NCBI RefSeq assembly: GCF_011455495.1
Contig: NZ_CP015029.1
Location: 1,984,740 to 2,048,739, forward strand
Length of the DNA: 64,000 nucleotides
Direction of reading: 5' to 3'
DNA from: Frederiksenia canicola
Lineage (GTDB): Bacteria > Pseudomonadota > Gammaproteobacteria > Enterobacterales > Pasteurellaceae
The notes beneath the pieces are model-generated. The model did not search any database. It saw only the letters and a list, made by a program, of their open reading frames with translations, and had not been told where the DNA came from. A program made the position numbers and the translations under genes. This document shows, piece by piece, positions 38,735 through 49,532 of this stretch (its first letter is position 1; every line of letters begins with the position of its first letter).

Positions 38735-39736
38735 TTACTCTGAATAGGTCAGTGGATAGAGATCAAGTTTTGCCATTAACAATTGATCGTGATCTTCTTC
38801 TGGGTTTTCGGTGGTGAGTAGTTTATCACCATAGAAAATCGAGTTTGCTCCCGCCATAAAACATAGGGCTTGCATTGCTTCAGGCATTTCACCCCGACCT
38901 GCTGACAAACGCACATAGCTGTTTGGCATTGTGATGCGTGCCACGGCAATGGTACGGACAAACTCGGTCCAATCCAAATCTTCTGCATGCTCAAGAGGCG
39001 TACCTGCCACTTTCACCAGCTGGTTGATTGGCACACTTTCTGGTTGCGGATCGAGATTAGCAAGACTCGCAATCAGCCCCGCACGCTCTGGGCGAGTTTC
39101 ATTCATTCCGACAATACCGCCACAGCAGACCTTCAGCCCTGCATTACGAACTTTGCCAAGGGTATCCATTCGATCATCGTGGCTACGAGTATGAATAATT
39201 TTATCGTAGCGATCAGGATCAGTATCTAAATTATGGTTGTAATAATCCAGCCCCGCTTGTTTCAAATCTTCTGCCATTCCTTCTTCTAACATCCCAAACG
39301 TGCCGCAAGTTTCTAAACCGAGATCTTTCACCGCTGAAATAATTTTAGTAACAGATTCAATATCTTTCGGCTTCGGCCCACGCCATGCTGCCCCCATACA
39401 AAAACGGCTGGCACCACGGGATTTAGCAATGCGGGCTTTTTCGAGAATTTCTTCCACATCCAACATCGTTTGGCGTTCCAACCCTGTATCATAGCGGGCG
39501 GATTGCGGGCAATATTCGCAATCTTCAGGACAACCGCCTGTTTTAATTGAAAGTAACGTCGAGAGCTGAATTTCTTGCGGATTAAAATATTCCCGATGTA
39601 CTTTTGCGGCTTTGAATACCAATTCCATAAACGGCATTTCAAACAGCTCTTCCACTTGGCATTTTCGCCAGTATTGTGCTGTTGGATGGGGTGTCAATTC
39701 ATTTTTGGCTTTTAAACGCAGATTGAATGTGGTCAT
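38735..39736 (-). CDS. bioB: Biotin synthase
   Basis: Radical-SAM enzyme that inserts sulfur into dethiobiotin. Starting at ATG 39736, after a strong AAAGGAGA ribosome site, it has 333 residues. The SAM-cluster motif is in [20 protein letters not shown] (CxxxCxxC). Ligands of the sacrificial [2Fe-2S] cluster lie in [22 protein letters not shown] and [11 protein letters not shown]. It is isolated from other bio genes here. No BirA operator is visible upstream; the rluB terminator occupies that space. Confidence 0.97.
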   Translation of the reverse strand: MTTFNLRLKAKNELTPHPTAQYWRKCQVEELFEMPFMELVFKAAKVHREYFNPQEIQLSTLLSIKTGGCPEDCEYCPQSARYDTGLERQTMLDVEEILEKARIAKSRGASRFCMGAAWRGPKPKDIESVTKIISAVKDLGLETCGTFGMLEEGMAEDLKQAGLDYYNHNLDTDPDRYDKIIHTRSHDDRMDTLGKVRNAGLKVCCGGIVGMNETRPERAGLIASLANLDPQPESVPINQLVKVAGTPLEHAEDLDWTEFVRTIAVARITMPNSYVRLSAGRGEMPEAMQALCFMAGANSIFYGDKLLTTENPEEDHDQLLMAKLDLYPLTYSE

Positions 39737-39760
39737 TTTTTCTCCTTTAAAATTTCCAAA

Positions 39761-39793
39761 CAAAAAATATCCTCCTTGAGAAAAGGAGGATAT
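39761..39793 (-). terminator. Terminator of rluB (minus strand)
   Basis: An 11-bp stem ATATCCTCCTT / AAGGAGGATAT (39767-39777, 39783-39793), followed on the minus strand by TTTTTTG. It lies 11 bases past the rluB stop codon and 30 bases before the bioB ATG. Confidence 0.85.
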
Positions 39794-39804
39794 AGGGAGT
39801 ATGG

Positions 39805-40827
39805 CTAAATCTTACGATATTTCGTGTGTTGTTTCACCGCTTTACGAATTTGACGGGCACTGGTACGACGACGATTTTTGGTCACATCAACTTTCGTTTC
39901 CGTTTCCGCAGGCAAGCCCACTAACTCACGCAGGTAGTTCACCTGTTCTAAGCCCATCTCCTCCCAACCGCCACGTGGCAAGCTTTTCTCTAATTTGATG
40001 TTGCCGTAGCGAATACGAATTAAGCGGCTAACCTGAATGCCTTGGCTCTCCCATAGACGACGTACTTCACGGTTACGCCCTTCAGTTAAAGTAACATCAA
40101 ACCACTGGTTCAGTCCTGTTCCGCCAACGGTTTTGATCTGTTTGAAATTAGCAGGACCATCTTCCAACTGTACGCCTTTACGCAAGCGTTGTAACATGGC
40201 TTCATCGACTTCACCAAAGACTCGCACGGAATATTCACGTTCCACTTCACGACTTGGGTGCATCAAGCGGTTAGCCAGTTCACCATCGGTAGTAAACAAC
40301 AATAAGCCAGAGGTGTTGATATCCAAACGCCCTACAGCAATCCAACGAGCCCCCGTCAAACGTGGCAAGCGATCAAAAACCGTCGCACGCCCTTCTGGGT
40401 CAGATCGGGTGCAAAGTTCGCCTTCGGGTTTGTAATACATCAGCACACGACAGATCTCTTTCTGAGCTGGGGTGAGACTGACAAGATGCCCATCAATACG
40501 AATTTTAGTACTTGAGCTCACCACCACTCGATCGCCCAAGGTTGCCATTTTGCCATCTACGCTGACACGTCCTGCGGCAATCACCGCTTCGATTTCACGA
40601 CGCGAACCTTGCCCCGCACGAGCAAGAATTTTTTGCAGTTTTTCACCGATCACTTTTTCACTTTTTTTGCTCTCGTCGGCAGCACAAGCGGTTGGATTTT
40701 GTGTTTTTTTTGCCATTTTTAGACGTGCATTCATACTCGGTTGCGAGCGTGATGAACGACTTGCTTTTGGTAAATCTTGGCGAGAATCTGACCGCTTGTT
40801 GTCGGTCGGTTTACGAAATGTGTTCAT
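39805..40827 (-). CDS. rluB: 23S rRNA pseudouridine-2605 synthase
   Basis: Converts U2605 of 23S rRNA. Starting at ATG 40827 (AAAGGAAC ribosome site) it has 340 residues. A basic, low-complexity N-terminal extension (about 1-55) precedes the S4 domain ([27 protein letters not shown]) and the catalytic domain with Asp in [19 protein letters not shown]. The tail from about 315 is Lys/Arg-rich. Two uptake sequences lie in the N-terminal extension, one translated as [10 protein letters not shown]. The frame stays open 18 codons further upstream, which I exclude. yciO lies just upstream on the same strand; in E. coli yciO is also close by. Confidence 0.93.
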   Translation of the reverse strand: MNTFRKPTDNKRSDSRQDLPKASRSSRSQPSMNARLKMAKKTQNPTACAADESKKSEKVIGEKLQKILARAGQGSRREIEAVIAAGRVSVDGKMATLGDRVVVSSSTKIRIDGHLVSLTPAQKEICRVLMYYKPEGELCTRSDPEGRATVFDRLPRLTGARWIAVGRLDINTSGLLLFTTDGELANRLMHPSREVEREYSVRVFGEVDEAMLQRLRKGVQLEDGPANFKQIKTVGGTGLNQWFDVTLTEGRNREVRRLWESQGIQVSRLIRIRYGNIKLEKSLPRGGWEEMGLEQVNYLRELVGLPAETETKVDVTKNRRRTSARQIRKAVKQHTKYRKI

Positions 40828-40899
40828 TAAAGTTCCTTTGTTGTCGCTTTCACAAGCGTCGTTAAGCATAAGTTCCCCCACTCTTGTGGGCAGAATGTG

Positions 40900-41517
40900 T
40901 TAGTTAAACGGCGTTGGATCACCCGATCCAACACGAATAATTACAGGGCTGTCTTGGGTGAGGTCAATCACCGTAGTTGGCGATTGCCCTAAATAACCGC
41001 CGTGGATAATTAAATCGACCTGATGCTCGAGATAATCGCGGATCACATCGGGGTCCGATTGGGTAATCTCTTCATTCGGTAACATCAGCGAGCAAGAGAG
41101 AATGGGTTCGCCCAGTGCAGCAATCAATGCAAGTGCGATGTTATTGTCTGGTACACGAATACCGATAGTTTTGCGTTTGGTCAGCAAACGGCGTGGCACA
41201 TCTTTAGTTGCGGGTAAAATAAACGTATAAGGATTTGGCACGTTGTTTTTGATCAATCGATAAGATTGATTCGTCACTAATGCATAAGTGGAGAGTTCGG
41301 AAAGATCGCTACATACGAGTGTAAAGTTATGATTTTCAGGCAATCGACGAATCGTAACAATTCGATCCATTGCTTGTTTTTCGCCCAACCCGCAGCCTAA
41401 TGCATAACCAGAATCCGTTGGATAGACAATCACCCCACCTTTCTTAATGATATCCACTGCTTGATTGATTAAACGACTTTGTGGATTCTCTGGATGAATA
41501 TAAAAAAACTGGCTCAT
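40900..41517 (-). CDS. yciO: YciO, Sua5/YciO/YrdC family protein
   Basis: Paralogue of the threonylcarbamoyl-AMP synthase TsaC/Sua5, 205 residues, closely matching E. coli YciO from its first residues (MSQFFYIHPENPQSRLINQAV). Nucleotide-binding segments GGVIVYPTDSGYALGCGLGEKQAM, RRLPENHNFTLVCSDLSELSTYA and the C-terminal GGYLGQSPTTVIDLTQDSPVIIRVGSGD are intact. Whether YciO makes the tRNA t6A intermediate in vivo is uncertain; it is not the main TsaC. It is located between the lipoprotein gene and rluB. Confidence 0.92.
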   Translation of the reverse strand: MSQFFYIHPENPQSRLINQAVDIIKKGGVIVYPTDSGYALGCGLGEKQAMDRIVTIRRLPENHNFTLVCSDLSELSTYALVTNQSYRLIKNNVPNPYTFILPATKDVPRRLLTKRKTIGIRVPDNNIALALIAALGEPILSCSLMLPNEEITQSDPDVIRDYLEHQVDLIIHGGYLGQSPTTVIDLTQDSPVIIRVGSGDPTPFN

Positions 41518-41604
41518 AACGTAACTTTTCCTCTTCCCAAAACGGCGAGATTATACGCTGTTTAGTCAAAAAGCGGTAGGATTTAGCCCAAATTTTGCAA
41601 ACTC

Positions 41605-41637
41605 AAACAAAAAACGGAAAGCGATGCTTTCCGTTTT
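41605..41637 (-). terminator. Terminator of the lipoprotein gene (minus strand)
   Basis: A 12-bp stem AAAACGGAAAGC / GCTTTCCGTTTT (41611-41622, 41626-41637), 9 bases past the stop codon, followed on the minus strand by TTTTTTGTTTG. Confidence 0.85.
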
Positions 41638-41645
41638 GGAAGAGA

Positions 41646-42725
41646 TTATTGTTTCTCCGCTCCGATAACCCCCCAATAAAGGTCATTACCACCTTTACCG
41701 ACTAAGACTTTATTCTCTGTGCCATCTGTTGCGTTGATAAAGTGAATATTCAATAAACCTTTATTCCCCTTATTAATATCTCCTACGAAGTTATCTAGCC
41801 ATCCCGTTGAAGTAAGTTCCAATTCTCTTGGATTTTCTTTTGATTGCACATCAAACATTTTATAGCCATCACGGCTATTGATTACCCCTTTTGCCACACC
41901 ATTTTCATAAGTAAGTTCAACTTTAGAAGGTGTATTTACATTCGGAAGCCCAAGCGTTTGATACCAAAACTCTCCTTTGTAATTTGCTGTCAATTGGCTT
42001 AAATTGCCCTTATTTTCACTCGCTAAGTGATAGCCATAAACTAAGTGACTATCGACTCTTTTCATATCTACGCTATCACGATAAAAACCATAATAGGCAT
42101 TATCATCAAGTAGGTAAAAGCGGTAATTGATATCATCATCGACATTATGACCCGCTTTTAACTTTATCGTCGCGGTTTTCTTTTCAATAATATTGGGATC
42201 TTCATCTGCACTTGCTTTAGGATTTTCGATTAAATAAAGAACTGGTACAGCATCTTTGCTATGCTGCCAACTGCCTGACCACATATCTTTATCTGTTACT
42301 GATTTATCCATAACATCCAATGTAATCAATTCTGATTTCTTAGATGACTCCTTTTCCACCATAGGGAGATTATCGATAGGCTTGATTTCAACAATAGGTT
42401 GCTCTGCTGGCTTATTTCCTGCAATAGGCTGCTCAGAGGAACTATTATTAGATACTTTTGGATGTTCTATAGACTGACTTTCCACAATCGGTTTTTCATC
42501 TAACTGATTTTGCTCAGTAGGCTGATCTACATTTTTAGCTGCTTCAGATACTGAATTATTATTTTCAGGCAAGCCTTGGGGAACTACCTGTTTGTTGTCC
42601 ATACTTTTCATTGTCTCAGTTGGCGCTGGTGCTGACGAGTGGTTTGCTCCGCCACCACCTCCACCACAAGCTGTCAATAAGGCAGACACGGCGACAATAG
42701 GTAGAACATAAGGGATTTTTTTCAT
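41646..42725 (-). CDS. Surface-type lipoprotein with low-complexity stalk and C-terminal beta-barrel-like domain
   Basis: I do not recognise this as a named gene. It has 359 residues. The lipobox LLTAC puts the acylated Cys at residue 20, followed by six glycines. Residues about 30-135 are low-complexity Pro/Glu/Asn/Ser with recurring QPIVE/KPIVE/QPIAG units. The C-terminal 200 residues look like beta strands: YRFYLLDDNAYYGFY, ANYKGEFWYQTLG, NGVAKGVINSRDGYKMFD. They end in GKGGNDLYWGVIGAEKQ. A glycine-tract stalk plus a short beta barrel ending GxxGAEK resembles TbpB-, NHBA- and factor-H-binding-type surface lipoproteins; this is inference from pattern, not a match. It is monocistronic between two terminators, with an SD AAAGGAG. 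No receptor or Slam gene is adjacent. Confidence 0.75.
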   Translation of the reverse strand: MKKIPYVLPIVAVSALLTACGGGGGGANHSSAPAPTETMKSMDNKQVVPQGLPENNNSVSEAAKNVDQPTEQNQLDEKPIVESQSIEHPKVSNNSSSEQPIAGNKPAEQPIVEIKPIDNLPMVEKESSKKSELITLDVMDKSVTDKDMWSGSWQHSKDAVPVLYLIENPKASADEDPNIIEKKTATIKLKAGHNVDDDINYRFYLLDDNAYYGFYRDSVDMKRVDSHLVYGYHLASENKGNLSQLTANYKGEFWYQTLGLPNVNTPSKVELTYENGVAKGVINSRDGYKMFDVQSKENPRELELTSTGWLDNFVGDINKGNKGLLNIHFINATDGTENKVLVGKGGNDLYWGVIGAEKQ

Positions 42726-42880
42726 TGAGTCTCCTTTTAATCAATACAATTCACCTATTATATTTAGGCGATAAGTTAATCTTGATGTAGTGTTTCTTTA
42801 TAATAATGTGATTCAAATTTATGATATAAATTCTGTATTCATCATACCCTAATTCGAGTAAATTAAAGTCAGAAGAAATA

Positions 42881-42924
42881 AAAAACGGTCTCTTTGAGGC
42901 AAGCTTGCGTCAAAAAAGACCGCT
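42881..42924 (-). terminator. Terminator of murA (minus strand)
   Basis: A long stem CGGTCT...AGACCG (42887-42892, 42918-42923) continues inward through TTTGA/TCAAA and the palindrome GCAAGCTTGC. On the minus strand a run of six or more T follows. Confidence 0.85.
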
Positions 42925-42944
42925 TAAAGCTGACAATTCAGTGA

Positions 42945-44255
<1,311 letters not shown>

Positions 44256-44319
44256 TCAGCTTCGCCCCGACATACAAAAAGCCACTACAAGCGGTGGCTT
44301 TCGACTGAAATTTTGCAAA

Positions 44320-44577
44320 TTAACTTGCCATATTTAGCAAGCGTTCTCTTTTCCACTGTTCAGTGGTAAAGGTTTTAATCGTTAAGGCATGAATAGCGTT
44401 TGTTGCGAAAAGGTCAGTAAGTGGTGCATAGATCATTTGCTGCTGCTTAACTTTTGATAAGGAAGCAAATACATCGCTTACCGCAATCACGCCATAGTGC
44501 GATCCATCACCTTGAACGTGTACTTCATCTAGTTCTAACGCATTTTTTAAGATGTCTTCGATTTGTTTTGGGTCCAT
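44320..44577 (-). CDS. ibaG: BolA-family protein IbaG
   Basis: Small BolA-like protein that partners monothiol glutaredoxin in Fe-S handling and acid tolerance. It has 85 residues. The BolA core HYGVIAVSDVFASLSKVKQQQMIYAPLTDLF and the conserved HALTIKTFTTEQW are visible. Its ATG overlaps the stop codon of mlaB by one base (44577), so the genes are translationally coupled. A 100-base gap with a degenerate uptake sequence separates it from murA, which retains its own ribosome site. Confidence 0.92.
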   Translation of the reverse strand: MDPKQIEDILKNALELDEVHVQGDGSHYGVIAVSDVFASLSKVKQQQMIYAPLTDLFATNAIHALTIKTFTTEQWKRERLLNMAS

Positions 44578-44921
44578 TATTTTAGTTTCTCACAATATAA
44601 AAAAGGGCGGAGCCACTCATCTAAGTCAAATAGCTCAGCAAGTTTTTTGATTGAATTTGGTGCGTTCATTATACCGTTTGTATTCTGTTTTTGGTAATGA
44701 TTCAGCATTTCTGCTAACAAGGTAAAGCCCGCAGAATCGATCTGATTTAATGACTCCAAATTCCAATAAATATGTTGATTCGGTTTCGGTGATAAAAAAG
44801 AAGCACGTTGCTGCCAAAGCGGAAGCAACGTGTCACGAGTTAAATCCCCGAATAAGCGAATCATCACACTTTCACTATTTTGCTGGATATTCCATTCAAG
44901 TGGCGTAACAACTTTGCTCAT
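44577..44921 (-). CDS. mlaB: Lipid-asymmetry ABC complex STAS subunit MlaB
   Basis: Cytoplasmic STAS-domain subunit that stabilises and activates the MlaFE ATPase complex. It has 114 residues. The STAS core reads VMIRLFGDLTRDTLLPLWQQR, then YWNLESLNQIDSAGFTLLAEMLNHYQ, where the conserved D-SAG motif sits. It begins 3 bases after mlaC and overlaps ibaG by a base. It is the least conserved gene of the operon, as expected for the family. Confidence 0.88.
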   Translation of the reverse strand: MSKVVTPLEWNIQQNSESVMIRLFGDLTRDTLLPLWQQRASFLSPKPNQHIYWNLESLNQIDSAGFTLLAEMLNHYQKQNTNGIMNAPNSIKKLAELFDLDEWLRPFLYCEKLK

Positions 44922-44924
44922 TCG

Positions 44925-45557
44925 TTATTTGCCCAATGTAATTGGCTGTTTCGCAGACTCGGCAACCTGTGTTGTTAAAGCATCAATGCCTTTTTGGCGT
45001 AAAATTCCGCTCCATTCATTCTGTTTCGTTGCGACCATACTCACGCCTTCTGCCGCCATATCATATGCCTGCCATTCACCAGTACGGCTATTTTTACGCC
45101 ATTTGAAATCAAGCTTAATTGGTTGAGTGTTACCCGATTGCAATACATTCACTCGAATGCTTACAATTGTTTTATCGCCAAGTGGTTTTTCACTCTCAAT
45201 TTCTACTTTTTGATTGCTATATTGCGTTAAAACTTGTGCATAAGATTGTTCAATAAATTGACCAAAAGCATTGAAAAATGCGTCTTTTTGAGCATCGGTT
45301 GCCGCTGATAAGTTTTTACCTAATACCAATTGACCAGCGTATTTTACGTGTACATGTGGCATTAAGTCATTACGCACAATGGTACGAAGGTAGTTTGGAT
45401 CTGCCTTAATTTTGCTTTGGCTTGCTTTGATATCACCAAACAATTTATCTGCAGTTTGTTGCATTAACGTATATGGGTTAGCGAATGCCGCTGTTGATAA
45501 TAATGTTGAAAATGCCACAACACCTGCAACCAATACTTTTTTCAAGGTTTTAATCAT
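44925..45557 (-). CDS. mlaC: Periplasmic phospholipid-shuttling protein MlaC
   Basis: Soluble carrier of phospholipid between outer-membrane MlaA and inner-membrane MlaFEDB. It has 210 residues. The signal peptide is KKVLVAGVVAFSTLLSTAAFA, with cleavage expected after AFA (about residue 26). The MlaC/Ttg2D family segments include NPYTLMQQTADKLFGDIKA, MPHVHVKYAGQLVLG and DFKWRKNSRTGEWQAYDMAAEGVSMVATKQNEW. It lies 44 bases after mlaD in the same operon. Confidence 0.95.
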   Translation of the reverse strand: MIKTLKKVLVAGVVAFSTLLSTAAFANPYTLMQQTADKLFGDIKASQSKIKADPNYLRTIVRNDLMPHVHVKYAGQLVLGKNLSAATDAQKDAFFNAFGQFIEQSYAQVLTQYSNQKVEIESEKPLGDKTIVSIRVNVLQSGNTQPIKLDFKWRKNSRTGEWQAYDMAAEGVSMVATKQNEWSGILRQKGIDALTTQVAESAKQPITLGK

Positions 45558-45601
45558 GTAAAATCTCCAAATGTAAGAGAGTGAGTGATTAACTCAAGTT
45601 A

Positions 45602-46108
45602 TCATTCCGCTTTCGGTTCAGCGGTATCTCCATCAGTTTTCTTTTTGTCGCCATATAAAAACTGACCAATTAAATCTTCAAGCACCATGGCGGAATTTGT
45701 ATCGCCAAAGCTATCGCCTTCTTTCAACATGGCAGTTTCACCTTCAAGGGTAAAGCCAATATTTAGTGCGATGTATTGTTCACCCAATAAGCCTGCGGTT
45801 TTAATTGAGAGTGAACTTGTATCAGGAATTTGATCAAATTTCTCATTAATCGCAAGAGTCACTTTAGGTGTGTAAGTTTTCTCATCAAGCTGAATATCTG
45901 AAACTCGTCCAACCACCACACCACCAACCTTAATTGGAGCACGGGCTTTTAGTCCGCCGATATTATCAAAAGTTGCGTAAAGAGTGTAAGTTTTTTCAGC
46001 AGAAAAACCTTGCACATTTGCAACACGCAATCCTAAAAAAACCAATGCTGCAAAGCCGAGTAATACGAATAATCCTACCCAGAATTCATACTTAATTGAT
46101 TGACGCAT
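45602..46108 (-). CDS. mlaD: MCE-domain substrate-binding subunit MlaD
   Basis: Inner-membrane-anchored MCE protein forming the hexameric lipid pore of the Mla complex. It has 168 residues. The N-terminal helix EFWVGLFVLLGFAALVFLGLRVA is followed by the MCE domain (about 38-115) with YTLYATFDNIGGLKARAPIKVGGVVVGRV. A short acidic tail ends the protein. A 51-base gap with an uptake sequence and ribosome site precedes the ATG, so translation is not coupled to mlaE. Confidence 0.95.
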   Translation of the reverse strand: MRQSIKYEFWVGLFVLLGFAALVFLGLRVANVQGFSAEKTYTLYATFDNIGGLKARAPIKVGGVVVGRVSDIQLDEKTYTPKVTLAINEKFDQIPDTSSLSIKTAGLLGEQYIALNIGFTLEGETAMLKEGDSFGDTNSAMVLEDLIGQFLYGDKKKTDGDTAEPKAE

Positions 46109-46159
46109 TTTTATTTCCTATAACAAGCGGTCACTTCCGACCAATTTTTTGCAAATTCG

Positions 46160-46936
46160 TTAACCACCGAACATGATTGCTGTTAACACAAAATCTAACC
46201 CAAGCACCATTAAAGAAGCGTTAACCACTGTTCGTGTTGTCGCTTGGCTGATCCCTTCACTTGTTGGCATGGCATCATAACCATTGAATAACGCAATCCA
46301 GACTACTGCAAAAGCAAAAACAATACTCTTAATAAAGCCATTGAGTAGATCGTTGAGTGTCACACTATTTTGCATTACCGACCAGAAACTGCCTGAATCA
46401 ACACCTTTCCAATCCACACCCACTAATGATCCGCCCCAAATGCCAATTGCCGTAAAAATAATCGCTAAAATCGGCATCGCAATAATACCCGCCCAAAAAC
46501 GGGGGGCAATAATACGCCGAAGCGGATCAATCGCCATCATTTCAAGGCTAGAAAGTTGCTCTGTGGCTTTCATTAAACCAATTTCTGCAGTTAATGCTGA
46601 ACCTGCCCTACCCGCAAACAGTAAGGCGGTAACAACAGGTCCGAGCTCACGTAGTAACGAAAGGGATACAAGCTGCCCTAAACTCGTTTCAGCTGAAAAA
46701 TCAACCAAAACCACATACCCCTGCAAACCTAGAACCATCCCAATAAATAAACCTGACAGAATAATAATCAGTAAGGATTGAACACCAAGTACATACAGTT
46801 GCTTGATCAACAGTGGAGAATGCTTACGAAATTCAGGCTTACCAATTAATGCCCCCCATAGCATAAAGCTAGATCGACCAAAGGCTCGAATAGATTTAAC
46901 CGCAGATATGCCGATTGATGAAATAAAATCAATCAT
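46160..46936 (-). CDS. mlaE: Phospholipid ABC permease MlaE
   Basis: Membrane subunit of the Mla transporter, 258 residues. It has the MlaE-family signature [58 protein letters not shown] and the coupling-helix segment [18 protein letters not shown]. About five hydrophobic segments are visible. The ATG overlaps the mlaF stop codon (ATGA), indicating tight coupling with the ATPase. It is the family normally found with mlaF-D-C-B. Confidence 0.96.
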   Translation of the reverse strand: MIDFISSIGISAVKSIRAFGRSSFMLWGALIGKPEFRKHSPLLIKQLYVLGVQSLLIIILSGLFIGMVLGLQGYVVLVDFSAETSLGQLVSLSLLRELGPVVTALLFAGRAGSALTAEIGLMKATEQLSSLEMMAIDPLRRIIAPRFWAGIIAMPILAIIFTAIGIWGGSLVGVDWKGVDSGSFWSVMQNSVTLNDLLNGFIKSIVFAFAVVWIALFNGYDAMPTSEGISQATTRTVVNASLMVLGLDFVLTAIMFGG

Positions 46937-47733
46937 TGGAAGAGCTCCTTGGTGTAGTCCTCTGCGGGATAATGAAAACGGACAGGTCCATCCTCTTTCC
47001 CTGTTAAAAATTGTATAACTTTAGGATCCTGGCTTGCCAGCAATTGGTTGGGCGAGCCTTTAGCAATCACACGTTTATCTGCCACAATGTAGGCATAGTC
47101 TGCGATGCTTAAGACTTCATTGACATCATGAGAAACAACAATAGAGGTGAGATTCAACGCCTCATTTAGTTTTTTAATTAACGAGACAATCACAGCCATA
47201 CAAATAGGATCTTGCCCTGCAAAAGGCTCATCATACATAATCAAATCGGGATCCAGTGCAATCGCACGAGCTAGTGCGGCACGACGAGCCATCCCACCAG
47301 ATAACTCTGATGGCATTAAATGTGCTGCACCGCGAAGCCCGACCGCCTCCAGTTTCATCAGTACCAGTTTACGAATCAACTCCTCTGGAAGCTCAGTATG
47401 TTCACGAATGGGGAACGCCACATTGTCAAAAGTAGAAAGATCGGTAAATAAAGCTCCCGATTGAAATAACATTCCCATTCGCTGACGAATTTGATATAGC
47501 GTCTTATTCGATGAGTGGCAAACATTTTCACCATCAAACAAAATCTGCCCAGCATCTGGCACTAGCTGACCACCAATTAAACGAAGCAAAGTGGTTTTTC
47601 CAATCCCTGACGGCCCCATTATGGCAGTGATTTTTCCTTTCTGTACTTGAAGATTCAGGTTGTCGTAAATCACTCTTTCACCTCGTTTAAAGGTAAGACC
47701 TTTTACTTCAACCAAATTTTTGGTATCAGACAT
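46933..47733 (-). CDS. mlaF: Phospholipid ABC transporter ATPase MlaF
   Basis: ATPase of the Mla complex, 267 residues from ATG 47733 ([15 protein letters not shown]). Walker A is [11 protein letters not shown], the Q-loop [10 protein letters not shown], the ABC signature LSGGMARR, Walker B LIMYDEPF and the switch His SHDVNEV. An acidic/aromatic C-terminal tail ending DYTKELFQ probably docks on the neighbouring subunit, as in E. coli. The frame is open 42 codons further upstream, but that region carries an uptake sequence and does not resemble MlaF. It is the first gene of mlaFEDCB-ibaG(-murA). Confidence 0.96.
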   Translation of the reverse strand: MSDTKNLVEVKGLTFKRGERVIYDNLNLQVQKGKITAIMGPSGIGKTTLLRLIGGQLVPDAGQILFDGENVCHSSNKTLYQIRQRMGMLFQSGALFTDLSTFDNVAFPIREHTELPEELIRKLVLMKLEAVGLRGAAHLMPSELSGGMARRAALARAIALDPDLIMYDEPFAGQDPICMAVIVSLIKKLNEALNLTSIVVSHDVNEVLSIADYAYIVADKRVIAKGSPNQLLASQDPKVIQFLTGKEDGPVRFHYPAEDYTKELFQ

Positions 47734-47960
47734 TTGGTTATTTCTCAATAAAAATGGTTGGTCATCTTGTCTGAAGGACTTGGCAAAGTCAATTGCCTTT
47801 AATCTTTTGACAAACGACAAGCGGTCATACCATGCTGAACCATTTCTCCAAAGGAACAAATACAGTCCATAAGGATTTTACGCATAGTTTCCCACAACTT
47901 TTGCAAAGTCTCCCTTGTTAAATTGGTAAAATATTACTCGGAACTGACCGCTTGTAGGAT

Positions 47961-48551
47961 TTATTTTGCGTAAGTGATCACTTTCACAACCTTAGTCACA
48001 CCACTAACATGGCGGGCAATCTCTGCCGCTGCATTTGCTTGGTTTTCCGATAAATTACCCATTAAAAAGACTTCGCTATTTTCAGTGATAACCTTCACTT
48101 CGGTGCTTTTCACTTCTGCATTGACGAGCAATTTTGATTTCACTTGTGTGGTGATCCAACTATCTTTGCTGATTTGTCCAAACCCAATTTTTCCGCCAGT
48201 ACGGACTTCGTTGTAAATTTCATTCACACCTTCTACACCTGCGGCAATATTTTTTGCGGTTTCTCTCGCTGCGTCATTCGGCGCTTGCCCAATCAATAGC
48301 ACTTTACCATTATAAGAAACGACATTAATGCGAGCTTCTTCTTGTAGCTGAGCATCCTTATTCAGTTGATATGCCACTTTTTCTTCTAAGGTTTCGTCAT
48401 CAAGTTGACGCCCCGCACTACGCGGATCTGTTGCTACTTTTGTTGCAACTGCCGCAGTGCCAATCACGGCTGTCGTAATACAGCCTTGTAAACCGAGTAG
48501 TGAGATACCAAATAGGCTGGTCAAACCGATTTTTCTAACAATAGTTAACAT
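47961..48551 (-). CDS. dolP: Outer-membrane BON-domain lipoprotein DolP (YraP)
   Basis: Lipoprotein of the outer-membrane inner leaflet that supports barrier function, division-site remodelling and BAM. It has 196 residues. The lipobox LGLQGC puts the acylated Cys at residue 24. Two BON domains follow: about 50-115 (VAYQLNKDAQLQEEARINVVSYNGKVLLIGQAPND) and 125-192 (WITTQVKSKLLVNAEVKSTEVKVITENSEVFLMG). Its first codons overlap the end of diaA by 7 bases. An uptake sequence lies just past its stop codon. Confidence 0.94.
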   Translation of the reverse strand: MLTIVRKIGLTSLFGISLLGLQGCITTAVIGTAAVATKVATDPRSAGRQLDDETLEEKVAYQLNKDAQLQEEARINVVSYNGKVLLIGQAPNDAARETAKNIAAGVEGVNEIYNEVRTGGKIGFGQISKDSWITTQVKSKLLVNAEVKSTEVKVITENSEVFLMGNLSENQANAAAEIARHVSGVTKVVKVITYAK

Positions 48552-49153
48552 AGCGTACTCCTTATGGGTGGGCTGTGGTTAAAAAGTAAATTATCAATCA
48601 ACTCGCACAATACGTTGATACAAAATTGATGCCCTTCAATAATTCGCATTTCATTGAGTGAAGGCATTGAAATTTCACAATCATCTTCTGCCAATAAGCC
48701 TTGTGTATGATCGTTGCGGCTGCTGGTAAAAGCAATAATGGTTAAATCTTCATTATTTGCCGTATGAATTGCATTCAATATAGCCGTTTCATTTCCTGTT
48801 GGCGAAAACGCAACAAAAATGTCGCCCGCTTTGGCAATCACTTGTAACTGTTTTTTGTAGATTTCGTCTAAATCATTTTCTTGTGCTAAATAGCTTGCAA
48901 ACATTCCATCAAAATGAAGTAACTGGGCGGCAAGGCTCGGGCGAGATAGATCATAACGATGAAGTAAATTACTCACCAGTAGCTGGGCATTTGCGTAAGA
49001 TCGCCCATGTCCACACACGATTACTTTATTACCATTAAGCAAACAAGCGGTTAGTTTCTGTGCGGCACTTTGCAATACATTTGGTAAGAGATCTGCGGCT
49101 GCAATTTGTGTTTGAATACTCTCTGCGAAACGGTCTTGAATTTTTTGTAACAT
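48545..49153 (-). CDS. diaA: DnaA initiator-associating protein DiaA (SIS domain)
   Basis: Tetrameric SIS-domain protein that binds DnaA and promotes initiation at oriC. It has 202 residues. It begins MLQKIQDRFAESIQTQIAAADLLP; the SIS fold carries VIVCGHGRSYANAQLLVSNLLHRYDLSRPSL and DIFVAFSPTGNETAILNAIHTA. It lacks the catalytic residues expected of sedoheptulose-7-phosphate isomerase GmhA, which is the main alternative for this fold. Neighbours lpoA-yraN-diaA-dolP reproduce the E. coli yraM-P order and support the call. It starts one base after yraN ends. Confidence 0.9.
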   Translation of the reverse strand: MLQKIQDRFAESIQTQIAAADLLPNVLQSAAQKLTACLLNGNKVIVCGHGRSYANAQLLVSNLLHRYDLSRPSLAAQLLHFDGMFASYLAQENDLDEIYKKQLQVIAKAGDIFVAFSPTGNETAILNAIHTANNEDLTIIAFTSSRNDHTQGLLAEDDCEISMPSLNEMRIIEGHQFCINVLCELIDNLLFNHSPPIRSTLC

Positions 49154-49154
49154 C

Positions 49155-49532
49155 TTATCCTAAAAAATTTTGAATCCAGACAGCATCATCATTTCCTTCA
49201 AAAGCAACCACATCAAAACGACAATCAGCCGTTTCCAAACTTTGATTGCGTAATGTGAGCCACGCATTAGCAGCTCTCTGCCATTTTTGTTGCTTCTGAA
49301 AATTGATGCTTTCGACGGCTGATCCAAAGTCAGCATTTTTGCGGTGGCGAACTTCAACAAACACCAACGTATTTCGCTGTTGCATAATTAAGTCCAATTC
49401 GCCACATTTGAACGTTTGGTTTTGAGCAATAAATTTTAGCCCTTGTTTTTCAAGAAAAACGCGGGCTTTTTGCTCATAAACGGCCCCTTTGGCCCTTTTA
49501 TTTTTATCAGTTAGCCGGAACGATAGAACCAT
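49155..49532 (-). CDS. yraN: YraN/UPF0102 endonuclease-like protein
   Basis: Small protein of the UPF0102 family with a restriction-endonuclease-like fold; function unproven. It has 125 residues. Motifs are [24 protein letters not shown], then the presumed metal site [10 protein letters not shown] and [22 protein letters not shown] (E-x-R in place of E-x-K). Its start codon lies inside the end of lpoA (26-base overlap), so it is translationally coupled to lpoA. This is the same order as E. coli. Confidence 0.9.
   Translation of the reverse strand: MVLSFRLTDKNKRAKGAVYEQKARVFLEKQGLKFIAQNQTFKCGELDLIMQQRNTLVFVEVRHRKNADFGSAVESINFQKQQKWQRAANAWLTLRNQSLETADCRFDVVAFEGNDDAVWIQNFLG

Noticed and set aside
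46284-46781. 165-codon plus-strand frame inside mlaE
   Set aside because: Antisense to mlaE; sequence has no protein-family character and no ribosome site.
47734-47859. N-terminal extension of mlaF
   Set aside because: Includes an uptake sequence and bears no resemblance to MlaF, which starts at MSDTKN.
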